Shown here in pieces: positions 1-8,299 of a DNA stretch of 59,419 nucleotides. The position numbers and the translations under genes were made by a program. This DNA comes from an uncultured Muribaculaceae bacterium. GTDB taxonomy: Bacteria; Bacteroidota; Bacteroidia; Bacteroidales; Muribaculaceae. Every line of letters starts with the position of its first letter. The stretch's first letter is position 1. The stretch is from the NCBI GenBank assembly GCA_910579105.1, contig CAJTRT010000012.1, forward strand, positions 1 to 59,419. The letters run 5' to 3'. The notes under the pieces are model-generated. The model saw only the letters and a list, made by a program, of their open reading frames with translations. It made no database searches and was not told the DNA's origin.

Positions 1-521
1 TGTGCGCGGCGACCGACAACCGGGACTCATTCTCCCGGCTCGTCAGCGCCTATGCCGACGCGCTTCGCGGGTTCCTGCTGAACCTCACCGGGGGTGACGC
101 CATGCTTGCCGACGACCTGTCGCAGGATACGTTCATAAAGGCATGGCAGGGGGTGCGCTCGTTCCGAGGAATGTCGGGGTTCAAGACCTGGCTGTTCCGG
201 ATAGCCATAAACGAGTACCTTACATACCGCCGCCGGCCCGGCTCAGGTCCTTCCGCGTCGCTCGACGACGCGAAAGGGGACGCCATGCTGGCTGCATCCA
301 CTCCTCACGACGACAGCGATGCCCGCCACGACGCCCGCCTGGCGCTGGACTCCCTCCCGCCGACCGAACGCGCCGTCGCTGTTTTGTTTTATATAGAGGA
401 CTACCCCATAAAAAAAATATGCCAACTGACAGAAATGCCGGAAGGTACTGTAAAATCCCACCTGTCCAGGGCGCGGACCCATATGGCTCAATTTCTAAAA
501 AAAGACCGATATGAACTCTGA
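1..521 (+). CDS. ECF-type RNA polymerase sigma factor (5' partial)
   Basis: The reading frame is already open at base 3, so the true start lies before the window. Region 2 is visible (LSQDTFIKAWQGV, then FKTWLFRIAINEY), followed by a short linker and region 4 (LPPTERAVAVLFYIEDYPI, then the helix-turn-helix EGTVKSHLSRAR). This order and the short length fit a sigma-70 family ECF factor, which directs core RNA polymerase to a small regulon. The gene overlaps the next one by 11 bp, so the two are translationally coupled, and that partner is a small membrane protein. Which stress it answers to cannot be read from the sequence. Confidence 0.9.
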   Translation, partial: CAATDNRDSFSRLVSAYADALRGFLLNLTGGDAMLADDLSQDTFIKAWQGVRSFRGMSGFKTWLFRIAINEYLTYRRRPGSGPSASLDDAKGDAMLAASTPHDDSDARHDARLALDSLPPTERAVAVLFYIEDYPIKKICQLTEMPEGTVKSHLSRARTHMAQFLKKDRYEL

Positions 522-846
522 CAAACTATACGATGACACCATCGACACGCGCCTCCGCGAAAGGCTGAAAGAAGCCCGGCGCGTCCCCTCCGGCAATCCC
601 TGGTTCGAACGCCGCGTCATGGCCGCCTTGCCCGATAGGAAACAGCGCCGCGGGGCGGTGCTCCGAGCGGCCGTGTATCTTGGCGCGGTATTGCTTGTCG
701 CGGCGGGGTGGGTGGCCGGCGGGGTGTGGTTCCTGTCGAACGAGCTCACGCTGACGTCGCTCGCCGTCGTCTGCTCGATACCGCTCACCACCATGTTCAG
801 CGGAGCCGTGGTGGCCGCTCCCGCGTTGAAGCGGCTGTTCCGCTGA
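511..846 (+). CDS. Small membrane protein, putative sigma-factor partner
   Basis: A 111-residue protein whose start overlaps the end of the ECF sigma gene by 11 bp. The first half is charged and cytoplasmic-looking (LRERLKEARRVPSGNPWFERRVMAALP). Two hydrophobic segments follow, at about residues 49-71 and 78-102. The N-terminal 'P-x-G-N-P-W-F-E-R-R-V' stretch resembles the 'VPDGFFERMEERV' segment of the protein beside the second sigma factor (22304-22627). No zinc anti-sigma motif (HxxxCxxC) is present. I infer a membrane anti-sigma or sensor role from position and topology only. Confidence 0.65.
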   Translation: MNSDKLYDDTIDTRLRERLKEARRVPSGNPWFERRVMAALPDRKQRRGAVLRAAVYLGAVLLVAAGWVAGGVWFLSNELTLTSLAVVCSIPLTTMFSGAVVAAPALKRLFR

Positions 847-849
847 CGC

Positions 850-1479
850 TCACTCCATCAGCTCGGCAAGAGACGCGGCCACGAGGTCGGCATAGCGGGC
901 GACCTCCGAGGCCGGATTGGTGGTCGACAGCCCGACGACATACGCCCCGGCTGCCCGCCCGGCCTGAAGACCCTGATAGGAATCCTCGAACACCACGCAA
1001 TCCGCAGGAGCGCACCCGGCTTTCCTCGCCCCGACCAGATACGGCTCGGGGTGCGGTTTTGAATGGGTCACGTCAGCGGCCGTAACCACGTCGTCGAAAT
1101 GCGAGCGGAATGTCGGATGCTGAGCGTAAAGGAACTCCATCTTCCTCTCGTCCGAGCTGGTCACGATCACGGCCTTGACACCCGCGTGGCGAAGCAAGTC
1201 CACGAATTCCAACGCTCCGGGGAAAATCGGATACACGACGTTATCCTCGAATTCGTGGAGAAGCCGGTCGACATCAGCCCTGACATCCTCCGACGGGAAA
1301 TAAGTCTCGAGAATATCCGTGAGGGTCGTGCCTTTTATGTCATAGGCAAAAGTAGGGGACGGCAGATGGTGGTGCTTCCCCACCTCCGCCCAAAAGCGGG
1401 TGTACAAGGTCTCGCTGTCGATCAGCACGCCGTCGAGGTCGAACAGCGCGGCTTGGCAACGGGCTATTCTTTCATTCAT
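850..1479 (-). CDS. HAD-superfamily phosphatase, beta-phosphoglucomutase-like
   Basis: A 209-residue protein with the HAD motifs in order: FDLDGVLID at residues 13-21 (nucleophile Asp and acid/base Asp), VIVTSSDE near residue 105, a lysine in the SKPHPEPYL stretch, and VFEDSYQGLQAG as the acidic motif IV. A helical cap sits between motifs I and II, as in the beta-phosphoglucomutase/phosphoglycolate phosphatase subfamily. It probably dephosphorylates or isomerises a small phosphorylated metabolite; the substrate cannot be told. It is a single gene with its own promoter (1515-1545), transcribed away from the TPR gene. Its end lies 3 bp from that of the small membrane protein gene. Confidence 0.88.
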   Translation of the reverse strand: MNERIARCQAALFDLDGVLIDSETLYTRFWAEVGKHHHLPSPTFAYDIKGTTLTDILETYFPSEDVRADVDRLLHEFEDNVVYPIFPGALEFVDLLRHAGVKAVIVTSSDERKMEFLYAQHPTFRSHFDDVVTAADVTHSKPHPEPYLVGARKAGCAPADCVVFEDSYQGLQAGRAAGAYVVGLSTTNPASEVARYADLVAASLAELME

Positions 1480-1514
1480 AATCTGTCAGTTTTCAACTCT
1501 GTTTGTTTTCAGCG

Positions 1515-1545
1515 CGAAGTTAAGAATTTCGCCCAAGCGGGCAAA
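1515..1545 (-). promoter_or_regulatory. Bacteroidetes-type promoter of the HAD gene
   Basis: Read on the minus strand: -33 TTTG (plus-strand CAAA at 1542-1545), 19 nt, then -7 TAACTTCG (plus-strand CGAAGTTA at 1515-1522). This matches the TTTG-N19-TAnnTTTG pattern with C for T at the seventh position, a variant seen repeatedly in this window. It leaves a leader of about 30 nt. Confidence 0.7.
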
Positions 1546-1589
1546 ACAGGCAAATAAATTCCTGTCTGCCGCACAATGAAGCGACCGCG

Positions 1590-1621
1590 TTTGCACAACT
1601 TGCGGGGAATGTGTAAATTTG
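1590..1621 (+). promoter_or_regulatory. Promoter of the TPR gene, leaderless geometry
   Basis: TTTG at 1590-1593, a 20-nt spacer and a perfect -7 box TAAATTTG at 1614-1621. Only four bases separate the box from the ATG at 1626, so the expected transcription start is at or next to the start codon. Confidence 0.72.
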
Positions 1622-1625
1622 TGGT

Positions 1626-3683
1626 ATGTTTAGCTCCTGCAGGTGTGAACGGAGCCGTGTGTCCACGGCCATATTTCGGCTCAAGCTCCTTTGCGTCACG
1701 GCGATAATGGCCGCGGCAGTCTCTGCACGCGCCCAAGTCAACGCGGAGCAGATGGTAAGGGTAGGGCAGAACGCCCTGTATTTCGAGGACTACGTGCTCT
1801 CCATACAGTATTTCAACCGCGCCATCCAGGCAAAGCCATATCTCGCGCAGCCTTACTTCCTGAGGGCCATAGCCAAGCTCAACCTCGAGGACTACCGGGG
1901 GGCCGAGGCCGACGCCGCCGAGGCAATCGAGCGCAACCCGTTCATCGCCGACGCCTACGAAGTACGGGGTGTGGCCCGGCAGAATCTCGGAAACGTCCGA
2001 CACGCGATCGAGGACTACGACCACGCGCTGTCGCTTGCGCCGAGAAGCCGCGCCATCCTGTTCAACAAGGCTCTGGCCCAGCAGGAGCTGGAGCTGGCCG
2101 ACAGCGCCGACGCCACATTCTCCATACTGCTCTCGTCATACCCCGGTTTCGACAACGGATACATCGGCCGCGCCCGCCTGCGTCTCGAACAGCTCGCCGA
2201 CACCGCCGGAGCCACTGCCGACATAGAAAAAGCGCTCGAATTAAACAAGAGCGCCCCCAACGCCTACATTTTGCGGGCAGCCATAAACCAGAACAATCCG
2301 GCTGAGGCGGAAGCCGACATATCAGAGGCGATCAAGTTATTGCCACGCGAAGCCGGACTATACGTCAACCGCGCGTATCTCCGCTACCATCTCGACGATT
2401 TCGGAGGCGCCATGGCCGATTACGATTACGCCCTGACGCTCGACCCGCGGAACACAGCCGCGATCTACAACCGCGGACTGCTGAGGATGGAATCGCGCGA
2501 CAACGACAAGGCCATCGAGGACTTTTCCAGGGTTCTCGAAGCGGACCCCGACGACTACCGGGCACTGTACAACCGCTCGTTGCTCTATCGCGAGAAACGC
2601 GACTTCGACAACGCGCTCGACGACATCAACCGGCTGATCGAAGGTATGCCTGACATACCCGAACCACTGTATCTGCGCAGCGACATCCTGCGGCAGAGCG
2701 GTAAAATGGGACAGGCCGAAAAAGACTACAACAAGGCTATGGCACTTGCCAAAGCGCTCACTGAAAAAGAAACAAAAACAGCAATGCCTGGTTCTGTCGG
2801 GAATGGGGAGCCAGGTAAATCGAATTCCGATTTCTCCGATGAGGCCGTCAGCCGCCGCTTCGCCTCGCTACGCAAGGCCGAGAACAGCATAGACCTCGAC
2901 AGGGAGTTCAATAACAAGAGCATCAGAGGCAGGGTGCAGGACCGCGACATGAGGATTGAGACGGAACCAATGTTCGTGCTTAGTTTCTACTCGGCGCCGA
3001 CAGAGCTGCGGCAGAGTACCGCCTATATGAGGGAAATCGAACAGATCAACGACACCCGAGTGCTCGCGGCGGCCTTGCAATTGCTGCCCAACCCTCCAGC
3101 GTCCGACGAGGAGACGGCCAACCGGCATTTCCGCTCGATAGAAAGGGCAACACATTTCCTCGCCACCCACCAGCCCCGGGCAATCGACTACTTCTCCCGG
3201 GCGATGGACTACTACACGGTGCGCGACTACCAGCAGGCCGTCGACGACCTCTCGCGGGCTATCGCGCTGACACCCGATTTCGCCTTGGCGTACTTCGCCC
3301 GGGGAATAGCCCGATTCAACCTCCGGCAATCCGGAGGCAGCGGGAATCTAACTGCCCCAGGCACCCCGGCCGACACGCGGGCCGAGCTCCGCGAAATGCT
3401 TGCCGACTTCGACACCGCCTCCCGGCTTTCGCCACACTCGCCATATCCGGTTTACAACAAGGGTGTAGCGCTCGCCTCGGCAGGAGACTTCACCGCCGCG
3501 CTGGCTTGCTTCAACAAGGCGCTTGATCTCAAACCAGACTTCGGCGAGGCATACTACAACCGGGGTTGCGTGTTCTTCCAGCTCGGCAACAGCGAGCGCG
3601 GGGCCGCCGACCTCTCCAAAGCCGGCGAGCTGGGTGTGGTGCCGTCATACAACCTCTTGAAACGAATGAAAATCCAACGATAG
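1626..3683 (+). CDS. Exported tetratricopeptide-repeat protein
   Basis: A 685-residue protein with an N-terminal signal peptide (basic region, hydrophobic stretch, SARAQ near residue 37). Tandem TPR units follow through most of its length, for example YFNRAIQAKPYLAQPYFLRA, YDYALTLDPRNTAAIYNRGL and CFNKALDLKPDFGEAYYNRG. A less regular insert at about residues 375-510 separates the N-terminal TPR block from the C-terminal one. It is likely a periplasmic or surface scaffold for protein contacts; the partners are unknown. The ATG at 1626 is chosen because it gives a complete signal peptide; a start at the next ATG (1707) would cut into it. The neighbour DUF4301 gene starts 41 bp downstream on the same strand. 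Confidence 0.85.
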   Translation: MFSSCRCERSRVSTAIFRLKLLCVTAIMAAAVSARAQVNAEQMVRVGQNALYFEDYVLSIQYFNRAIQAKPYLAQPYFLRAIAKLNLEDYRGAEADAAEAIERNPFIADAYEVRGVARQNLGNVRHAIEDYDHALSLAPRSRAILFNKALAQQELELADSADATFSILLSSYPGFDNGYIGRARLRLEQLADTAGATADIEKALELNKSAPNAYILRAAINQNNPAEAEADISEAIKLLPREAGLYVNRAYLRYHLDDFGGAMADYDYALTLDPRNTAAIYNRGLLRMESRDNDKAIEDFSRVLEADPDDYRALYNRSLLYREKRDFDNALDDINRLIEGMPDIPEPLYLRSDILRQSGKMGQAEKDYNKAMALAKALTEKETKTAMPGSVGNGEPGKSNSDFSDEAVSRRFASLRKAENSIDLDREFNNKSIRGRVQDRDMRIETEPMFVLSFYSAPTELRQSTAYMREIEQINDTRVLAAALQLLPNPPASDEETANRHFRSIERATHFLATHQPRAIDYFSRAMDYYTVRDYQQAVDDLSRAIALTPDFALAYFARGIARFNLRQSGGSGNLTAPGTPADTRAELREMLADFDTASRLSPHSPYPVYNKGVALASAGDFTAALACFNKALDLKPDFGEAYYNRGCVFFQLGNSERGAADLSKAGELGVVPSYNLLKRMKIQR

Positions 3684-3724
3684 AACAACCTTAACAACCT
3701 AACACAATCATACATTATCACGCC

Positions 3725-5251
3725 ATGTTAACTACCGCTGACAAAGCGCTTCTCGAAAAGCGCGGAATCGCAGAGGACCAGCTGCTAAAACAGCTCGACC
3801 GCTTCAAGACAGGATTCCCTTATCTGCAAATTTATGATTCGGCACGCCCCGGGGAGGGAATCACGGTGCTTGACGCCGCAGGCGAGCAGGCCGCAGTCGC
3901 CCGTTGGGAAAAGTTCTTGGCTGACGGGGGCACCGTCACCAAATTCGTGCCGGCCTCCGGAGCGGCCTCCCGTATGTTCAAGGCCCTTTTCGCCTTCGTT
4001 GATTCCGCGGAGGAACGCGCGGCCGAAGGATCGGATGTCGACAAGCTTCTTCGCGGCATCCACGATGTCGCTTTCTTCGGCGAACTTAACTCAGCGTGTG
4101 AGCGCCTGCACGGTAAAAGCGTTGACCAGCTCCTGGCTGACGGAAAACAGAAAGAAGTAATAGCCGCCATAATCAAAGAGGACGGCCTGAACTACGGCAA
4201 CCTTCCCAAAGGGCTGCTGACTTTCCACCACGCCGCCGACGGGACGCGCACCCCGGTGGAAGAACAGCTTATGGAAGGGGCCCAGTCTGCCCGCCAGGCC
4301 GATGGCTCTGTAAACATGCACCTCACCGTCTCCGGTTCCCACCGCGCCGGGTTTGAGAAGAAACTCGCCGAGGCCATTCCCGCCATTGAAAAGCGCATGA
4401 ATGTCAAAATCCACGTGGAGATGTCGGAACAAAAACCTTCGACCGACACCGTCGCCGTGAACGAGGACAACACCCCGTTCCGCGAAGACGGCCAGCTCGT
4501 GTTCCGCCCCGGAGGCCACGGCGCCCTTATCCAGAACCTCGACGAGATAGGCTCCGAGGTCGTGTTCATCAAGAACATCGACAACGTGGTGCCCGACCAC
4601 CAGCGCGACGCGACACTGCGCTACAAGAAGGTGATTGCCGGCTATCTGATGGAACTCCGAGACAAGGCTGCCGCTTATGTGGCTAAAATAGACTCCCGGT
4701 CATATTCCGCTACCGATCTGGACGAAATCTGCGGCTTCCTCCGCAGGAAATTCTCGTTTGACGCTCCCGAGCTTTCCGGACTAAAAGGCGAAGAGCTCGC
4801 CGCGTATCTACGCTCAAAGCTCGACCGCCCGATGCGAGTCTGCGGCATGGTTCGTAACGAGGGGGAACCAGGCGGAGGCCCTTACATAACCCGGAACTCC
4901 GACGGATCCCGCTCGCTACAGATTCTCGAAAGCTCGCAAATCGACCTTTCCAAGGAAGAGAACCGGCAGATGATGGCGAAAGCCACGCACTTCAACCCGG
5001 TAGACCTCGTATGTTATGTGCGCGACTATAAGGGGGGGAAATACGACCTCCCGACGTATGTGGATCCTGAGACGGGATTTATCTCCTCGAAATCGCTGCA
5101 CGGCCGCTCGCTGAAAGCGCTCGAGCTTCCAGGGCTTTGGAACGGGGCGATGAGCGACTGGCTGACCGCCTTCGTCGAGGTGCCGATCGCGACGTTCAAC
5201 CCGGTAAAGACTGTCAACGACCTGCTTCGTCCGGTTCACTCGGGAAAGTGA
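3725..5251 (+). CDS. DUF4301 family protein
   Basis: A 508-residue soluble protein matching, over its full length, the DUF4301 family common in Bacteroidetes. Recognisable stretches include KFVPASGAASRMFKALF, LPKGLLTFHHAADGTRTPVEE, FRPGGHGALIQNLDEI and CGMVRNEGEPGGGPYI. The glycine-rich and sugar-nucleotidyltransferase-like pattern (SGAASRM, GGHGALI) hints at a nucleotide-binding fold, but no activity has been assigned to the family as far as I know. A 7-G run at 5032-5038 encodes Lys-Gly-Gly in frame. A strong hairpin terminator follows the stop. Confidence 0.88.
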   Translation: MLTTADKALLEKRGIAEDQLLKQLDRFKTGFPYLQIYDSARPGEGITVLDAAGEQAAVARWEKFLADGGTVTKFVPASGAASRMFKALFAFVDSAEERAAEGSDVDKLLRGIHDVAFFGELNSACERLHGKSVDQLLADGKQKEVIAAIIKEDGLNYGNLPKGLLTFHHAADGTRTPVEEQLMEGAQSARQADGSVNMHLTVSGSHRAGFEKKLAEAIPAIEKRMNVKIHVEMSEQKPSTDTVAVNEDNTPFREDGQLVFRPGGHGALIQNLDEIGSEVVFIKNIDNVVPDHQRDATLRYKKVIAGYLMELRDKAAAYVAKIDSRSYSATDLDEICGFLRRKFSFDAPELSGLKGEELAAYLRSKLDRPMRVCGMVRNEGEPGGGPYITRNSDGSRSLQILESSQIDLSKEENRQMMAKATHFNPVDLVCYVRDYKGGKYDLPTYVDPETGFISSKSLHGRSLKALELPGLWNGAMSDWLTAFVEVPIATFNPVKTVNDLLRPVHSGK

Positions 5252-5266
5252 CCGGAATCCATCCTG

Positions 5267-5314
5267 GTGGAAGGCGCTGTGACCTGTATGGTCACAGCGC
5301 CTTCCACGCTTTTA
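5267..5314 (+). terminator. Intrinsic terminator after the DUF4301 gene
   Basis: An 18-bp perfect stem (arms 5267-5284 and 5290-5307, loop TGTAT) followed by GCTTTTA. The stem core GGCGCTGTG recurs in the terminator at 45054, and a close variant in the one at 53246. Confidence 0.85.
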
Positions 5315-5392
5315 TTCAACACCGCCGTGACTGCCCAGAACTTTAACTGACCGCGCCTTGTTATATCTGGAAAACATACAACCCAGTGACAT

Positions 5393-6490
5393 ATGAAAAC
5401 ATTCATAACATTATCAGCAGCCGGGGCATCTCTGCTCGCGGCGACAGCTATGATACTTCCGCAGAAAGCCGACGCGTGTACGCGTGTCACATTCGTGGGC
5501 GACAGCGGCATTGTGATAACCGGCCGCACGCTTGACTGGCGCACCCCCATACCTACAAACCTGTACGTCATGCCTCGGGGTATCGCGCGCCAAAGCTACA
5601 ACAAGCCGGAACAATCTATCTCCTGGACCTCCAAATACGGTTCCGTGGTGGCCGTCAGCTACGACTGCGGCGTTTCCGAGGGATTGAACGAGAAAGGGCT
5701 GGCATGCAACCTGCTGTACCTGCCAGGAACCTATTACGCCAAAGAGGGTGACACACGCCCCTATATGTCAACCGCCCTCTGGGCCTCGTATGTCCTTGAC
5801 AACTTCGCGACCACCTCGGAAGCCGTGCAACAGCTGAAGCTCAACCAGTTCCAGATCAACGCGCCCGCAATGCCAGGCGGATCGGCGACGACGCTGCACA
5901 TGGCTATATGCGACAATACCGGCTATTCGGCCATAATCGAATATATCGACGGGGAGATGCGTATTCACGAAGGCTACCAGTACCAGGTCATGACCAACGC
6001 CCCTGCCTACGACAAACAGCTGGCAATAAACGAGTACTGGCAGGCAGTTGGGGGGCAGGCTATGCTTCCCGGCACAAACAGAAGTCAGGACCGTTTCGTG
6101 CGCGCGTCCTACTACGTCGGGGTTATTCCGAAAAACAGCTCTCATAATGAAGCGCTTGCCGGTGTATTCGGCATCATAGGGAATTGCGCGGTGCCGACAG
6201 GCATAACCACCCCCGACCAGCCTGAAATATCCACAACCCAGTGGCGCTCCGTCAGCGACCAGCTCGACATCACCTATTATTTTCATCCGACATCCGCACC
6301 GGCTATCTTCTGGCTCAAACTACGGGAGTTCGACCTGTACCCAGGTGCCCCGATCATGAAACTCGATGTCATCAACGCGAAAGAACCCCTTATGGGCAAC
6401 TGCATAAAAAAATGCAAGCCTTCAAAAGGATTCTCCCCCCTTTACGAGATGACTCCGGAACTCGCCAAAAAGCTGATGGGCGAAGCGTAA
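5393..6490 (+). CDS. Secreted bile salt hydrolase / linear amide C-N hydrolase
   Basis: A 365-residue Ntn-hydrolase of the choloylglycine hydrolase/penicillin V acylase family. A signal peptide ends just before Cys29 (KADA|C), which would become the N-terminal nucleophile after cleavage. Family residues are in place: R45 and D48 in ITGRTLDWR, N202 in QVMTNAPAYD, and R234/R237 in NRSQDRFVRASYY. The pattern closely follows the Bacteroides thetaiotaomicron-type bile salt hydrolase, as I remember it, including WTSKYGSV and RPYMSTALWASYVLDNFAT. The expected reaction is hydrolysis of the amide in glycine- or taurine-conjugated bile acids; acylated amines or penicillin V are alternatives. It would act in the periplasm or outside the cell. 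The gene is monocistronic, between two terminators. Confidence 0.9.
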   Translation: MKTFITLSAAGASLLAATAMILPQKADACTRVTFVGDSGIVITGRTLDWRTPIPTNLYVMPRGIARQSYNKPEQSISWTSKYGSVVAVSYDCGVSEGLNEKGLACNLLYLPGTYYAKEGDTRPYMSTALWASYVLDNFATTSEAVQQLKLNQFQINAPAMPGGSATTLHMAICDNTGYSAIIEYIDGEMRIHEGYQYQVMTNAPAYDKQLAINEYWQAVGGQAMLPGTNRSQDRFVRASYYVGVIPKNSSHNEALAGVFGIIGNCAVPTGITTPDQPEISTTQWRSVSDQLDITYYFHPTSAPAIFWLKLREFDLYPGAPIMKLDVINAKEPLMGNCIKKCKPSKGFSPLYEMTPELAKKLMGEA

Positions 6491-6514
6491 CCACGATGCC
6501 GCTTATATCGGCTT

Positions 6515-6556
6515 ACAACGACGTCCCTGCCGGTGCCGGCAGGGACGTCGTTGTTC
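6515..6556 (+). terminator. Intrinsic terminator after the bile salt hydrolase gene
   Basis: A 19-bp perfect stem (6515-6533 and 6536-6554) around a TG centre. The T-tail is weak (TCTCAT), but the position directly after the stop fits a terminator. Confidence 0.7.
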
Positions 6557-6591
6557 TCATATCGGCAAAAAATGAGTATCTTCGCGGTGAT

Positions 6592-7125
6592 ATGCGCATA
6601 TTGGAACGACAGATTTCGACAGACATATTCCGGACCGGAAGCGCGCCACACGCCAAAGCCGCGGCGGAAGAAATAACCGGCCGATGGCGATGGGCGGCGC
6701 TTATGGCATTGGCGGCAATTGCCGCCTACGGCTGTTTCTGGGACATACGCTGGCTGATTGTCGCTGTCGCTATAACCCTCCTCGTAATCCCGGCCCTCGC
6801 TCTATTCGGATATATGCACGCTATCGGCGACGAGGATGCCGTCGCGGCAGTGTCCCCCCGCAAGGCCGTCTTTGATACTGACGGCTCGATCATTGTCACA
6901 CAGATGCCGACAGTCCCGGATGGCGACGCGCCGGCACCCCGCGTACCCGCGCCCGTGACCATTGGCCGGGAAGAAATTGACTCAATCGAATTTCGGGGCA
7001 GACTTCTTGATATAATTTTCCAAAACGGCGAAAGGCGCCTGATGATACCGCTGGACGCGTTTAAAGACCCGAGCGAACCATCCATCCTGGCCGACGCGTT
7101 TGGCAGGCCCGCGGTTAATTCGTAA
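6592..7125 (+). CDS. Small two-pass membrane protein with C-terminal YcxB-like region
   Basis: The open frame runs back into the preceding gene, but the first sensible ATG is at 6592, after that gene's terminator, giving 177 residues. Two hydrophobic segments (about residues 33-49 and 52-72) form a hairpin. A proline-rich linker follows, then a compact C-terminal segment (IGREEIDSIEFRGRLLDIIF, then RLMIPLDAF) that resembles YcxB-like/PH-like domains of bacterial membrane proteins. A -7-like TATCTTCG lies at 6577-6584, seven bases before the ATG. It ends 9 bp before tgt. The function is unknown. Confidence 0.6.
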   Translation: MRILERQISTDIFRTGSAPHAKAAAEEITGRWRWAALMALAAIAAYGCFWDIRWLIVAVAITLLVIPALALFGYMHAIGDEDAVAAVSPRKAVFDTDGSIIVTQMPTVPDGDAPAPRVPAPVTIGREEIDSIEFRGRLLDIIFQNGERRLMIPLDAFKDPSEPSILADAFGRPAVNS

Positions 7126-7130
7126 ATTCG
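7099..7130 (+). promoter_or_regulatory. Promoter of tgt, leaderless geometry
   Basis: TTTG at 7099-7102, a 20-nt spacer and TAAATTCG at 7123-7130, inside and just past the 3' end of the preceding gene. Four bases separate the box from the tgt ATG at 7135. Confidence 0.65.
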
Positions 7131-7134
7131 CGGC

Positions 7135-8265
7135 ATGGACTTCCAGTTACAGGCAACATCTCCGGGGAGTGCCGCCCGCGCGGGACTGATTACCACGGAT
7201 CACGGCACAATCGAGACACCCATATTCATGCCGGTCGGCACGGTCGGCGCGATGAAGGGAGTGCACATGCGCGAACTCCGCGACGACATAAAGGCCCAGA
7301 TCATCCTCGGAAACACATACCACCTGTATCTCCGGCCAGGCACGGAAATCCTGCGGCAGGCCGGAGGCCTCCACAAATTCGGCGGTTGGGACCGCCCGAT
7401 TCTGACAGATTCAGGGGGCTTCCAGGTGTTCTCCCTGTCAGAAAACCGCAAACTCACCGAGGAGGGTGCCTGGTTCCGAAGCCACATCGACGGGTCGAAA
7501 CACCTGTTCACTCCCGAGAAGGTAGTGGACATACAGCGGGTTATCGGTTCCGACATAATGATGGCGCTCGACGAATGCCCCCCCGGCACATCGGAAAAAT
7601 CTTACGCCAGAAAATCGCTCGACCTGACCCTCCGTTGGCTGCGCCGCGGATGGAAGCATTTCAATGATACAGCCCCGGTTTACGGCCACAGCCAGGCGTT
7701 CTTCCCTATCGTGCAGGGATGCACGTACGCCGACCTGCGCCGCGAATCGGCGTCAGAGGTCGCGGCCCTCGGAGCCGACGGCAACGCGATCGGCGGTCTC
7801 GCGGTCGGCGAGCCGGCAGAGGTGATGTATGAGATGATCGAGGTCGTGAACGAGATTCTGCCGCCCGACAAGCCCCGCTACCTGATGGGGGTGGGAACCC
7901 CCGCGAACATTCTCGAAGCCATTGACAGGGGGGTCGACATGATGGATTGCGTGATGCCAACCCGCAACGGCCGCAACGGGATGATTTTCACCCGTAACGG
8001 CATAATGAATATGCGCAACAAGAAATGGGCCGACGATTTCTCTCCGCTGGATCCGGAAAGCGACTGCTTCGTCGACCAGGTATATTCAAAGGCTTATGTG
8101 CGCCACCTGTTCATAGCCGGCGAGCTGCTGGCCATGCAGATCGCGTCAATCCACAACCTCGCGTTCTATCTGTGGCTGGTAGGGGAGGCGCGCCGCCACA
8201 TCCAGGCAGGCGATTTCGCCACATGGAAGCCGGAAATGGCGCGACGGGTCACCCAGCGCCTCTGA
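7135..8265 (+). CDS. tgt: Queuine/preQ1 tRNA-guanine transglycosylase
   Basis: A 376-residue TIM-barrel enzyme, full length for the family. It exchanges guanine-34 of GUN anticodons for preQ1 in queuosine synthesis. Seen: FMPVGTVGAMKG, the general-base motif DSGGFQVFSL, GGLAVGEP for substrate binding, and VDMMDCVMPTRNGRNG with the nucleophile Asp. The zinc site is atypical: where bacterial enzymes have CxCxxC this one has S309-x-C311-x-x-D314, with H340 kept. A downstream LptF/LptG-type permease starts 34 bp later, a neighbourhood usual in Bacteroidetes. A 7-C run at 7578-7584 encodes the ECPPG stretch in frame. Confidence 0.96.
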   Translation: MDFQLQATSPGSAARAGLITTDHGTIETPIFMPVGTVGAMKGVHMRELRDDIKAQIILGNTYHLYLRPGTEILRQAGGLHKFGGWDRPILTDSGGFQVFSLSENRKLTEEGAWFRSHIDGSKHLFTPEKVVDIQRVIGSDIMMALDECPPGTSEKSYARKSLDLTLRWLRRGWKHFNDTAPVYGHSQAFFPIVQGCTYADLRRESASEVAALGADGNAIGGLAVGEPAEVMYEMIEVVNEILPPDKPRYLMGVGTPANILEAIDRGVDMMDCVMPTRNGRNGMIFTRNGIMNMRNKKWADDFSPLDPESDCFVDQVYSKAYVRHLFIAGELLAMQIASIHNLAFYLWLVGEARRHIQAGDFATWKPEMARRVTQRL

Positions 8266-8299
8266 TTCCGTGCGAAAACGCGTTTAACACCGCCGATTA

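Noticed and set aside
5032..5038. G7 run in the DUF4301 gene as a phase-variation tract
   Set aside because: The gene is intact and conserved, and G7/C7 runs also occur in tgt (7578-7584), coaE (45771-45777) and mutL (46253-46259). Seven G therefore seems to be background for this GC-rich genome.
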